A program made the position numbers and the translations under genes. Below the pieces are notes generated by a model. It saw nothing but the letters and a program-made list of their open reading frames with translations. It did no database searches and was not told where the DNA came from. From the NCBI RefSeq assembly GCF_900116425.1, contig NZ_FPAS01000005.1:186001-250000 (forward strand): a DNA stretch of 64,000 nt. The letters run 5' to 3'. This document shows, piece after piece, positions 34,641 through 41,807 of the stretch; the first letter of the stretch is position 1, and each line of letters begins with the position of its first letter. Source of the stretch: Lishizhenia tianjinensis (lineage in GTDB: Bacteria > Bacteroidota > Bacteroidia > Flavobacteriales_D > Crocinitomicaceae).

Positions 34641-35504
34641 ATGAACATGAATAGATATTTTCCTTATTTCGCCTTGGTGATGCTTACGCTTCTTTTTGCC
34701 TGTAAAAAAGAGGTGGATGATACGGATACAAATGATCCCGGTGGAGGAGGCTCTGTAGCGGCTAAAAGTTTTAAGGCTGAAGTGGATGGTGTGATTTGGC
34801 AAGCCACGGATGTTGATGCTTCCATAGATAATGGAGTGATGACCATTAGCGGAAGTAATGGTTCGGCAAGTATTTCTTTGCTTGTGAATCAGGAAGGACA
34901 AGGGTCGTATTTGTCACCAAGCTCAGCGTGTACCATGACTTATGTAACGGGTGGAAGCACAAGTGAAGAAATTGAAGGCGTTTTAAAGGTGACAAGTATA
35001 GACGCGAGCAACAAACGTATATCAGGTAGTTTTTCAGGTACAACCACAAACGGTGTTCAAATTAATTCAGGAGAATTTACATCCATTCCATATTCAGGCG
35101 TATACACGGGAGCAGGAATCCCTGTAACGCAAAGCGGAACAGTTGATTTGGATGGAACAGCTTTTAATGCAGATGTTTTAACAGGAAATAAAGGGTTTGG
35201 AAGAATTGCCATTAACCTGGCTAGAACTAGCGATAATTATACCGTAGGATTGAATTTAATAGAGACAATAGCAGCAGGTGAGTACAGCTTGTCTGGTCAG
35301 GGTGATTACCGAGCTACATTCTCTACTTCCGGTGCGATTAATGATCAATATGTTGCTGGAAGCGGTAGTCTCAGAATCATTGCACACAATACGCAGAATA
35401 GTTACGTTGTAGGTGAGTTTAATTTCTCAGCCGTTCCTAGTGCAGGGAGCTCGAGTACAAATACCTATAGCTTAAGTAACGGAGAGTTTGGCATAAACTA
35501 TTAG
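34641..35504 (+). CDS. DUF6252-like lipoprotein
   Basis: A 287-residue lipoprotein (lipobox LLFACKKEVDDTD). A glycine-rich linker follows, then two copies of a beta-rich module. The first begins FKAEVDGVIWQATDVDASI near residue 43 and the second VDLDGTAFNADVLTG near residue 170. The first module matches what I recall as DUF6252. The basic-acidic stretch right after the lipid Cys (KKEVDD) resembles the lipoprotein export signal that sends Bacteroidota lipoproteins to the cell surface. It is the last gene of the binding-protein/TonB receptor operon. Confidence 0.75.
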   Translation: MNMNRYFPYFALVMLTLLFACKKEVDDTDTNDPGGGGSVAAKSFKAEVDGVIWQATDVDASIDNGVMTISGSNGSASISLLVNQEGQGSYLSPSSACTMTYVTGGSTSEEIEGVLKVTSIDASNKRISGSFSGTTTNGVQINSGEFTSIPYSGVYTGAGIPVTQSGTVDLDGTAFNADVLTGNKGFGRIAINLARTSDNYTVGLNLIETIAAGEYSLSGQGDYRATFSTSGAINDQYVAGSGSLRIIAHNTQNSYVVGEFNFSAVPSAGSSSTNTYSLSNGEFGINY

Positions 35505-35518
35505 CAAAGTATTGCAAC

Positions 35519-35558
35519 AAAAAAAGGGCGATAATTTATATTATCGCCCTTTTTATAT
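35519..35558. terminator. Bidirectional terminator between the lipoprotein gene and purQ
   Basis: AAAAAGGGCGATAA pairs with TTATCGCCCTTTTT, with T runs on both strands between convergent genes. Confidence 0.88.
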
Positions 35559-35574
35559 TATTTGAGTATTCTAC

Positions 35575-36264
35575 TTATTTGCAGTGAGCAAGAATAGATT
35601 CAAAGAATGCTTTTCCATCCTCATTTGCTAATGCTTCATCAGCAGCTCTTTCTGGGTGAGGCATCATACCAAATACGTTTCTTCCTTCGTTCGTAATACC
35701 AGCAATATTGTTGATAGAACCATTTGGATTGAACTCTTCAGTTGTATCTCCACCTTTAGAAGTGTATCTGAATAAGATTTGATTGTTGTCTTCTAATTTT
35801 TGGATAGTCGCTTCATCTGCGTAAAATCTTCCTTCACCGTGAGCGATAGGAATTTGGTACGTAGCGTTTACATCCAAATCTTTTGTGATTGCTGAATCGT
35901 TTGTTGCTGGCTTCAAGTATACATTCTTACAAATGAACTTTTGGCTGTTGTTGTGCAACAAGGCCCCTTCTAACAAACCACTTTCTGTTAAAATTTGGAA
36001 ACCGTTACAAATACCCATTACGTAACCACCGTTGTTTGCGTGCTTAATTACTTCTCCCATAATTGGAGATAATTTTGCAATTGCACCAGAACGCAAGTAA
36101 TCTCCGTAAGAGAATCCACCTGGTAAAACGATAAAGTCACACCCTTGAAGGTCAGTGTCTTTATGCCACAATTGAACAACTTCTTGATTTAAAATAGTTT
36201 CCAAAACGTAGACCATATCTTGGTCACAATTAGATCCTGGAAAGGTAACAACACCAAATTTCAT
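35575..36264 (-). CDS. purQ: Phosphoribosylformylglycinamidine synthase, glutaminase subunit PurQ
   Basis: A 229-residue class I glutamine amidotransferase that supplies ammonia to PurL for FGAM formation in purine synthesis. The nucleophile Cys86 sits in GICNGFQIL, the His/Glu pair in MMPHPERAADEA near the C-terminus, and KFGVVTFPGSNCDQD is the PurQ N-terminal signature. Its presence as a separate subunit implies a small-type PurL plus PurS elsewhere, not the fused long PurL. A TACTTTTG box lies upstream. Confidence 0.95.
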   Translation of the reverse strand: MKFGVVTFPGSNCDQDMVYVLETILNQEVVQLWHKDTDLQGCDFIVLPGGFSYGDYLRSGAIAKLSPIMGEVIKHANNGGYVMGICNGFQILTESGLLEGALLHNNSQKFICKNVYLKPATNDSAITKDLDVNATYQIPIAHGEGRFYADEATIQKLEDNNQILFRYTSKGGDTTEEFNPNGSINNIAGITNEGRNVFGMMPHPERAADEALANEDGKAFFESILAHCK

Positions 36265-36311
36265 ATTATAAATTTTAAATGCACCAAACGTGCAACTTTT
36301 AAAAGTTAGGG

Positions 36312-36319
36312 CAAAAGTA
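36312..36319 (-). promoter_or_regulatory. -7 promoter box of purQ
   Basis: Read on the minus strand, TACTTTTG is a full match to TAnnTTTG, 48 bp before the purQ start. The -33 element is unclear. Confidence 0.45.
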
Positions 36320-36341
36320 ATTAATTCTTACGCAAGGACGA

Positions 36342-37295
36342 TCAATAAATAAAAAATTTAGCCACAGAAATTAACAAGAGGGTTAAAATCAAGACTTCAA
36401 CCAGTCCCTTTATGCGCAGAGAAAGATAAGAATAGGGTAAAATAAAGGCCAGAGGAACAATTAGCATACTGCTGTAATAGACAGATCCGCCAAGGGCTAT
36501 ACTTAAGCCAACACCAAGAACAATAAAGAGTATAAAACTCAAGGTAATGTTACGAAGTTTCTTAAATCGTATAGAGCTCGTTTTGCTGCGGTTCAGAAGA
36601 CCCATTATTCCAAAGCTCAACAATATTCCAACCGTAATACTGGAAACGATAAACAACAGGAGGTTTTCACTGGAAAATTGAAATTTATCTAAGAGTTGAA
36701 AGAGGTTGCGAGACAGTTCAATATCAAATACTAGCAAGTAAATAAAGGGCAGTATAAATCCTAAAAGGAGTAAGATGTATTCCCTCAATACAAACGGTCG
36801 AATAAATTTTAAACTGATCATTACACTTGGTAAAACCACGAGGTACAAAGGATTACAAACCACAGCCAAGGCAGTAAATAGTCCCATGTTAAAACTCTTT
36901 TTCCTTGCATCATCCTGTTGGTTTAAGGAATAAAGTTGGTAGAGAATCATCAATATAAAACTCTGGGCCAACACTTCTCCAGTAAGGTAAACCGAGTGCG
37001 GGAAGTAGAAACTTAGTAGTATATAGATGAAGGAAGGTATGTAGGTACTTTTCACCCAGAACTCATGGGTGTTAAAAATGAAATTCAAAAAAATGGCATT
37101 GGCCAAAAGCAAAACAAGCGATAAATAATTGCTCCAAGGTTGAAAAGTGTTAAAGTAATAGCCCGTGATATTGGTATCACTGTTAATTCCCGCTTGGAAG
37201 TAATCAAAATTTAGCTCAAAAATTAAATGTGCTATCAGCAGTAAAGGCAAAAGAGCCAATACAAAGGGCTTGTTATTTGAAAAAAAATGGAGCAT
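36342..37295 (-). CDS. DUF6427-like polytopic membrane protein
   Basis: A 317-residue protein with roughly nine transmembrane helices and a very low content of charged residues. It begins MLHFFSNNKPFVLALLPLLL and includes SYLSLRIKGLVEVLILTLLL at the C-terminus, a pattern I recognise as DUF6427 of flavobacteria. In those genomes it usually sits beside a small DUF6341-like membrane protein, as it does here (divergent gene at 37368). Function is unknown; resemblance to glycosyltransferase-type membrane proteins is only by topology. Confidence 0.75.
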   Translation of the reverse strand: MLHFFSNNKPFVLALLPLLLIAHLIFELNFDYFQAGINSDTNITGYYFNTFQPWSNYLSLVLLLANAIFLNFIFNTHEFWVKSTYIPSFIYILLSFYFPHSVYLTGEVLAQSFILMILYQLYSLNQQDDARKKSFNMGLFTALAVVCNPLYLVVLPSVMISLKFIRPFVLREYILLLLGFILPFIYLLVFDIELSRNLFQLLDKFQFSSENLLLFIVSSITVGILLSFGIMGLLNRSKTSSIRFKKLRNITLSFILFIVLGVGLSIALGGSVYYSSMLIVPLAFILPYSYLSLRIKGLVEVLILTLLLISVAKFFIY

Positions 37296-37342
37296 TGAGC
37301 AACGAAGATAGAAACTATATGAAGAACTTAAATTTTTTTATT

Positions 37343-37350
37343 TACTTTTG
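37343..37350 (+). promoter_or_regulatory. -7 promoter box of the small membrane protein gene
   Basis: TACTTTTG is a full -7 consensus match ending 17 bp before the ATG at 37368, leaving a leader of about 10 nt. The -33 region is a T-rich tract without TTTG. Confidence 0.5.
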
Positions 37351-37367
37351 TTCAAAATTGAAATACG

Positions 37368-37556
37368 ATGAACTCAAACACTATATTTGAAGCAATAGCA
37401 AGTTTAATGCAATGGACATTCGGAATTTTCGAAGTAATTGGAAATTCATTTAACAACGCAATGATCGTTTTAGGATTCATTGGATTGATTTTCTGGTTAA
37501 GAACACAAAAGAAATTCAACGATGAAGCTGCGAACAATCCTAATCAAATGAAATAG
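37368..37556 (+). CDS. Small single-span membrane protein (DUF6341-like)
   Basis: A 62-residue protein with an amphipathic N-terminal half (IFEAIASLMQWTFGIFEVIG) and a transmembrane helix at about 28-45 (AMIVLGFIGLIFWLR) followed by a short charged tail. It has its own promoter box and a strong terminator, so it is a real monocistronic gene despite its size. Flavobacterial relatives next to DUF6427 genes have been labelled uracil phosphoribosyltransferase in error; nothing here supports that activity. Confidence 0.75.
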   Translation: MNSNTIFEAIASLMQWTFGIFEVIGNSFNNAMIVLGFIGLIFWLRTQKKFNDEAANNPNQMK

Positions 37557-37577
37557 TTGTTTGTCGATAATATTATA

Positions 37578-37610
37578 AAACCCGATGTAAATTTTACATC
37601 GGGTTTTTTG
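37578..37610. terminator. Terminator between the small membrane gene and the lipoprotein cluster
   Basis: AAACCCGATGTAAA pairs with TTTACATCGGGTTT and a run of T follows on the plus strand. A runs on the other side make it usable for the minus-strand cluster too. Confidence 0.88.
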
Positions 37611-37631
37611 TTGTATTAATTTTTTGAGAGG

Positions 37632-38042
37632 TTATTGTACGATGACTTCCCCCTCATTATCCTTTTCATGTTCTACCAAAAGGGTACTTGTACCATGGTA
37701 ATTCACTCCATTAGCATCCTCTAAACTTGCCGAGATGTAGAAGGTTTTGGAGTTTTCCATGCTTTCATCAAAATATTGAGAATAGTCAAAAGTTACTACC
37801 CCGAATATATCCGACATTGCAGTATCGTTTAAAATCTGCGTAGTGTCCTGTGAATTTGAGGAAACGAATAAGGTATAAAGACTTACTTGAGCCCCGGGAG
37901 CAACCTCATCGGACGTGTCTTTAACTGTTATTTTAACGTGAGTTGCTTCAAAGGATAAGGGCTCTGGCGTTGGTTTTACTTTTAGACAAGATATAAAAAG
38001 TAATGAAGAGAGTAGCGTTAAGCAAAAAATAGATTTTCTCAT
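37632..38042 (-). CDS. Lipoprotein paralogue 1 of a tandem cluster
   Basis: A 136-residue lipoprotein (lipobox LLFISC) with one Ig/transthyretin-like beta-sandwich. It shares with its three upstream neighbours the order VKITVKD, APGAQVSLY, SDIFGVVTFDYSQYFD and GTSTLLVEHE-to-Gln end. It is the most diverged of the central three and has an insertion after the first strand pair (LFVSSNSQDTTQ). The function is unknown; the fold resembles carboxypeptidase-regulatory-like or SusE-like carbohydrate-surface modules. It is the last gene of the cluster. Confidence 0.75.
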   Translation of the reverse strand: MRKSIFCLTLLSSLLFISCLKVKPTPEPLSFEATHVKITVKDTSDEVAPGAQVSLYTLFVSSNSQDTTQILNDTAMSDIFGVVTFDYSQYFDESMENSKTFYISASLEDANGVNYHGTSTLLVEHEKDNEGEVIVQ

Positions 38043-38086
38043 TCTAGTGGATTTAAGTTTTCGAAAAGTTAGGGATAAATTTTCAA

Positions 38087-38470
38087 TTATTGTATAAAAA
38101 CGGTTTCCTTGTTGAGTGTTTCTTCTTCTATTTTAAGGGTACCCGTGCCGGAGAAGGTAGTACCATTTGCATCCGTAACCTCAGCATCTATGTTGAGAAC
38201 GGCAAAACCTGCTTGTCCGCGTTTAAAATTTTCGGTATAGTCGAAATGAGCAACGCCAAAAATATCTGTGGTAGCGGTATCCTTTAACACAACATCTCCG
38301 TCTTTGTTGGGAGTTTCAGTAGATTCTCCATAGAGTATAACACGCACACCGGGAACAACCTCATTTGCAGTGTTTTTTACGGTAATATCAGCCAAAGTAG
38401 GTTCTTTTTTACTGCATGCAATAAGAAGGCTGCTAAATAATAAGATTAAAATGTTCGTGTAGTTTTTCAT
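38087..38470 (-). CDS. Lipoprotein paralogue 2 of a tandem cluster
   Basis: A 127-residue lipoprotein (lipobox LLIACS). It is nearly alignable end to end with paralogue 3: VPGVRVILYGESTETP, TDIFGVAHFDYTENF, GQAGFAVLNIDAEVTD and FSGTGTLKIEEE all have close counterparts at the same spacing. Recent tandem duplication is the simplest reading. It is predicted as a single beta-sandwich domain displayed at the outer membrane or periplasm. It is separated from paralogue 3 by a terminator-like hairpin, so it may need its own promoter or depend on read-through. Confidence 0.75.
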   Translation of the reverse strand: MKNYTNILILLFSSLLIACSKKEPTLADITVKNTANEVVPGVRVILYGESTETPNKDGDVVLKDTATTDIFGVAHFDYTENFKRGQAGFAVLNIDAEVTDANGTTFSGTGTLKIEEETLNKETVFIQ

Positions 38471-38492
38471 GGTTTTGGTTTTTGGGGATACA

Positions 38493-38524
38493 AAAAAAGC
38501 TTCTTTTAAAAAAGAAGCTTTTAT
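38493..38524 (-). terminator. Hairpin terminator between lipoprotein paralogues 3 and 2
   Basis: AAAAGCTTCTTTT pairs with AAAAGAAGCTTTT, and a T run follows on the minus strand. It would end or attenuate transcripts of paralogue 3 before paralogue 2. Confidence 0.75.
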
Positions 38525-38547
38525 TATTCTTGTGGAAGAAGAGAGGA

Positions 38548-38931
38548 TTACTGGATGTAAACCACTTCTTCATTCACTTTTTCTTCTTCTATTTTGATCG
38601 TTCCTGTTCCACTAAAAGTGTTTCCAGTGTCATCAGTAACTTTAGCATCAATGTTTAATACGGCAAATCCGGCTTGACCTAATTGGAAATCTTCTGTGTA
38701 ATCGAATTGAGCAACACCAAAAATATCTGTAATCGCCGTGTCTATACGCGTAACTGGCTTGGGTGGAGTTTCTGTAGATTCTCCGTATAAAATAACCGTT
38801 ACACCAGGAATAACTTTGTTGTCAACATCCTTAACGGTAATCTCTGCTATAGTTGGTAGTTTTTCTCTACATGCCATAAAAGATAATCCTACTAGGGCAA
38901 AAAGAGATAATGTTTTCAATGACTTTTTCAT
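38548..38931 (-). CDS. Lipoprotein paralogue 3 of a tandem cluster
   Basis: A 127-residue lipoprotein (lipobox LSFMACR) and the closest relative of paralogue 2: IPGVTVILYGESTETP, TDIFGVAQFDYTEDF, GQAGFAVLNIDAKVTD and FSGTGTIKIEEE. The main difference is in the loop after the STETP turn (PKPVTRIDTAI here against NKDGDVVLKDTAT). It lies 14 bp after paralogue 4 on the same strand, so those two are co-transcribed. Confidence 0.78.
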   Translation of the reverse strand: MKKSLKTLSLFALVGLSFMACREKLPTIAEITVKDVDNKVIPGVTVILYGESTETPPKPVTRIDTAITDIFGVAQFDYTEDFQLGQAGFAVLNIDAKVTDDTGNTFSGTGTIKIEEEKVNEEVVYIQ

Positions 38932-38945
38932 AATCTTAAGTAATC

Positions 38946-39341
38946 TTATTCTGGTAAGTAAACCGTAATAACTTGTGTAATGTGTGCTCTTGCTTTTAAT
39001 TGTTCATCTTGAGATTCATCACTCCAAACTTCTTTGTCTTCGTATTTTACAAGTACATCAAAGTAAGCTATTTTTTCAGCGTCTTTGTCGTAAGTATCAA
39101 ACAATTCAGAAAGGTCAAAAGCAGCAAAACCAGATGCATTTGTTGTTAATGTATCTGTGTAACTTGGTGTTGCAGGATCAGAATCTTTATCTCCTACAAT
39201 CACAACTGTAGCATCACTAATTAACTGGTTGTTGTAGTTTCTTACAAATACCTTTCCTACAGAAGGATCCTTTTCTTTACAAGATGAAAGTACAAGAACT
39301 CCCACCATTAAAAAAGCAAAAAGGCTTACTAGTTTTTTCAT
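38946..39341 (-). CDS. Lipoprotein paralogue 4 of a tandem cluster
   Basis: A 131-residue lipoprotein (lipobox LVLSSCKEKD), first gene of the cluster in transcription order. It keeps the same architecture (VFVRNYNNQLISDATVVIVG; TDTLTTNASGFAAFDLSELF; a final strand VITVYLPE), but sequence identity to the others is low, and it has a different segment, YEDKEVWSDESQDEQLK, near the end. A -7 promoter box lies 47-54 bp upstream. Confidence 0.75.
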   Translation of the reverse strand: MKKLVSLFAFLMVGVLVLSSCKEKDPSVGKVFVRNYNNQLISDATVVIVGDKDSDPATPSYTDTLTTNASGFAAFDLSELFDTYDKDAEKIAYFDVLVKYEDKEVWSDESQDEQLKARAHITQVITVYLPE

Positions 39342-39387
39342 ATTCTTGGTTTGTTTAGAATAACAATTTCATGTTAAACACATCCTA

Positions 39388-39395
39388 CAAATATA
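39388..39395 (-). promoter_or_regulatory. -7 promoter box of the lipoprotein cluster
   Basis: Read on the minus strand, TATATTTG matches the -7 consensus, 47 bp upstream of the start at 39341. A TTTTG lies 13 bp further upstream, closer than usual. Confidence 0.5.
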
Positions 39396-39607
39396 TAACA
39401 TTCCTCTTCAAAAGAGGTTGCTTATAAAAAGGACTTATTTATTGTTCTATGCTCCTTTAACAGTTAAACGTCTTAAAAAGTTACAATAGGTCCCAAAAAT
39501 AAATTTATTTCATATGTGATTTTCAATTTTTTGGAAATAAGGCGTGGAAAGAAATTCTTAAGTACTTTACCTCCATTTATTGTGGTAGATCTGTGGTAGA
39601 ACTCGTC

Positions 39608-39635
39608 TTTGGTTGTAATAGTTTTTGTAAATTCG
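39608..39635 (+). promoter_or_regulatory. Candidate pheS promoter in the 39342-39691 gap
   Basis: TTTG at 39608-39611, 16 bp, then TAAATTCG at 39628-39635, a one-mismatch -7 box 57 bp before the pheS ATG. The rest of this 350-bp gap between divergent genes holds only the lipoprotein promoter and AT-rich sequence. Confidence 0.4.
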
Positions 39636-39691
39636 CACACACAGAACGGCAGAAGGCAGTTCTCTGTAAAATCAAAGAAAGATTACTTGTG

Positions 39692-40714
39692 ATGAAAGAG
39701 CAAATCAGCGCAATAGAAGAGGATATAAAAGCATACGAAATAAAGGACGCGGCAAGTCTAGAAAAATTTAGAATTGAATTTTTGGGTTCTAAAAACAGAA
39801 TCAAAGATTTGTTTGCTTTGTTGAAAACTGTTCCTAACGAAGAAAAAAGAGCGGTAGGTCAGTTAATCAATGGAGTAAAGGTTTTGGCCGAGACGAAGTT
39901 CAATGAGCAGAAAGAAGTTTTGGAAAACACCAGCGAGGAAGGGGAAAAGTTAGACTTTTCTCGACCAGGAGATCCTTTAGAGGTGGGTTCTCGTCATCCT
40001 ATTGCTTTGGTGAGATCTGAAATTATAGAAATATTTAACCGTATAGGTTTTAGTGTTTCTGAAGGACCAGAAATCGAAGATGATTGGCACAATTTCTCTG
40101 CTTTAAATTTCCCGCCAGAACACCCTGCTAGAGATATGCAGGATACTTTCTTTATTGAAAAGGGAGAAAATGAAATGGCTTTGCGTACCCATACGTCATC
40201 TGTTCAGGTGCGTGTAATGGAAAATGGTGAAGCTCCAATTCGTACCATTTCTCCAGGTAGAGTTTATAGAAACGAAGCCATTTCTGCACGTGCACACTGT
40301 TTCTTCCACCAAGTAGAAGGTTTGTACATAGATAAAGATGTTTCTTTTGCCGATTTAAAGCAAACCCTCTTGTACTTTGCCAAGGAGATGTTTGGCGAAA
40401 AAGCACAAATTCGCTTGCGTCCTTCTTACTTCCCGTTTACTGAGCCAAGTGCAGAGGTAGATGTGAGCTGTACGATATGTTCTGGAAAAGGATGTAATGT
40501 TTGTAAGTACACAGGTTGGTTAGAGATTTTAGGATGTGGTATGGTAGATCCAAATGTTTTGGAAGCTTCTAACATAGACCCGAAAGAATACTCGGGTTAT
40601 GCCTTTGGTATGGGAATAGAAAGAATTGCACAATTAAAATATAGAGTAAACGATTTGCGTTTGTACTCTGAGAACGATGTACGTTTCTTAAAACAGTTTA
40701 CATCTGCATTATAA
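39692..40714 (+). CDS. pheS: Phenylalanine--tRNA ligase alpha subunit
   Basis: A 340-residue class II synthetase alpha subunit of the (alpha-beta)2 enzyme that charges tRNA-Phe. The N-terminal coiled coil (residues 1-90) begins MKEQISAIEEDIKAYE. The catalytic core has HPARDMQDTFF, the motif 2 region RVYRNEAISARAHCFFHQVEGL, CTICSGKGCNVCKYTGW with clustered cysteines, and motif 3 GMGIERIAQLKY. A GTG-initiated frame runs 33 codons further upstream, but that part is unlike PheS and includes the promoter. pheT is not adjacent, as is usual in this phylum. Confidence 0.96.
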   Translation: MKEQISAIEEDIKAYEIKDAASLEKFRIEFLGSKNRIKDLFALLKTVPNEEKRAVGQLINGVKVLAETKFNEQKEVLENTSEEGEKLDFSRPGDPLEVGSRHPIALVRSEIIEIFNRIGFSVSEGPEIEDDWHNFSALNFPPEHPARDMQDTFFIEKGENEMALRTHTSSVQVRVMENGEAPIRTISPGRVYRNEAISARAHCFFHQVEGLYIDKDVSFADLKQTLLYFAKEMFGEKAQIRLRPSYFPFTEPSAEVDVSCTICSGKGCNVCKYTGWLEILGCGMVDPNVLEASNIDPKEYSGYAFGMGIERIAQLKYRVNDLRLYSENDVRFLKQFTSAL

Positions 40715-40725
40715 GACATTAAGTT

Positions 40726-41088
40726 ATGGGTTTATTTACACGATCTAAAAGGGAAGAGCTTGCTTGGACACCCTTGAACCAGGAGAAAATGATAGCTGAA
40801 ATTATTGAAGCATCAAAAGAGAAAGCGCAATTGATTTTTAAACACAGTACGCGTTGCTCTATTTCTTCTATGGCGCTCAATAGATTTGAAAGTGAATGGC
40901 CCCAAGATGCAAATTGCTCCATTTATTTCTTAGATTTGATTGCCTTTAGAGCTGTTTCGAATCAAGTAGCGGAAGATTTGAAGGTAGAACACCAATCACC
41001 GCAAGCCCTACTCATTCAAAATGGAGAAGTAACCTATAGCGCTTCTCATTCAGCAATAAGAGCGTCAGAAATTTTAGAGAAACTATGA
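40726..41088 (+). CDS. ytxJ: Bacillithiol-system redox-active protein YtxJ
   Basis: A 120-residue thioredoxin-fold protein. The segment IFKHSTRCSISSMALNRFE contains the single active-site Cys typical of YtxJ, with the Cys-Pro of Bacillus relatives changed to Cys-Ser, and HQSPQALLIQNGEVTYSASH carries the cis-Pro. In Firmicutes it is linked to reduction of bacillithiolated proteins, which suggests this organism makes bacillithiol. Its last codon overlaps the start of the LytTR regulator gene by 4 bp. Confidence 0.88.
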   Translation: MGLFTRSKREELAWTPLNQEKMIAEIIEASKEKAQLIFKHSTRCSISSMALNRFESEWPQDANCSIYFLDLIAFRAVSNQVAEDLKVEHQSPQALLIQNGEVTYSASHSAIRASEILEKL

Positions 41089-41807
41089 AAGCAGTTATTA
41101 TAGATGATATGGAAGCAGCGCGTACTGCGCTGAAAGCCGATTTAGAAAGTTATTGTCCGGATATAGAAATTATTGGAGAAGCTCAAGGTGTTGTTTCTGG
41201 AGCGAAACTGATAAAAGAAGTGAGTCCGGAATTGGTATTCTTAGATGTACAAATGCCAGATGGTTCTGGTTTCGATTTGTTAGAGATTTTACCGCAATTG
41301 GATTTTGATGTGATCTTTACTACTGCTTCTGATGCTTATGCCTTGAAGGCATTTAAAGTATCGGCTGTTGATTATTTAATGAAGCCTATAGATCCAGATG
41401 ATTTGATGGAGGCGGTAAAAAGAGCCAAAGATCAAAACAATAGTTCTGAACGTTTGAGTTTGCTCAAGGAGAACATGCAAGGATCTAAAAAAATTGCCCT
41501 GAATACACTGGAGAAAATCCAAATAGTAAACATAGAAGATATCATTCGTTGTGAGTCTAGTGTGAATTACACGACTTTCTATTTTATGGATGGGACAAAA
41601 TTATTGGTGACTAAAACTTTGAAGGAATTCGATAAAATGTTGTCAGAATACAACTTCTTCCGTGTGCACCAATCGCATTTAATCAATACAGAATTCATCA
41701 AAGAGTTTTTGAAAACCAATGGTGAGCTAGTAATGAAAGATGGAACGAAAGTACCCGTGTCTACTCGTAAAAAGGCACAGGTGATGGAGATGTTAAACAA
41801 CCTGTAA
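41085..41807 (+). CDS. LytTR-family response regulator
   Basis: A 240-residue regulator. The receiver domain at about 1-120 has phosphoacceptor Asp54 (VFLDVQMPDGSGF), acidic pocket Asp7/Asp8, Thr in IFTTASDAYALKAF and Lys in YLMKPID. The LytTR DNA-binding domain at about 138-238 has CESSVNYTTFYFMDG and FFRVHQSHLINTEFI. No histidine kinase gene is adjacent. It overlaps ytxJ by 4 bp (ATGA), and its stop is immediately followed by the glutaminyl cyclase ATG, so the three genes are one transcript. Confidence 0.93.
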   Translation: MKAVIIDDMEAARTALKADLESYCPDIEIIGEAQGVVSGAKLIKEVSPELVFLDVQMPDGSGFDLLEILPQLDFDVIFTTASDAYALKAFKVSAVDYLMKPIDPDDLMEAVKRAKDQNNSSERLSLLKENMQGSKKIALNTLEKIQIVNIEDIIRCESSVNYTTFYFMDGTKLLVTKTLKEFDKMLSEYNFFRVHQSHLINTEFIKEFLKTNGELVMKDGTKVPVSTRKKAQVMEMLNNL

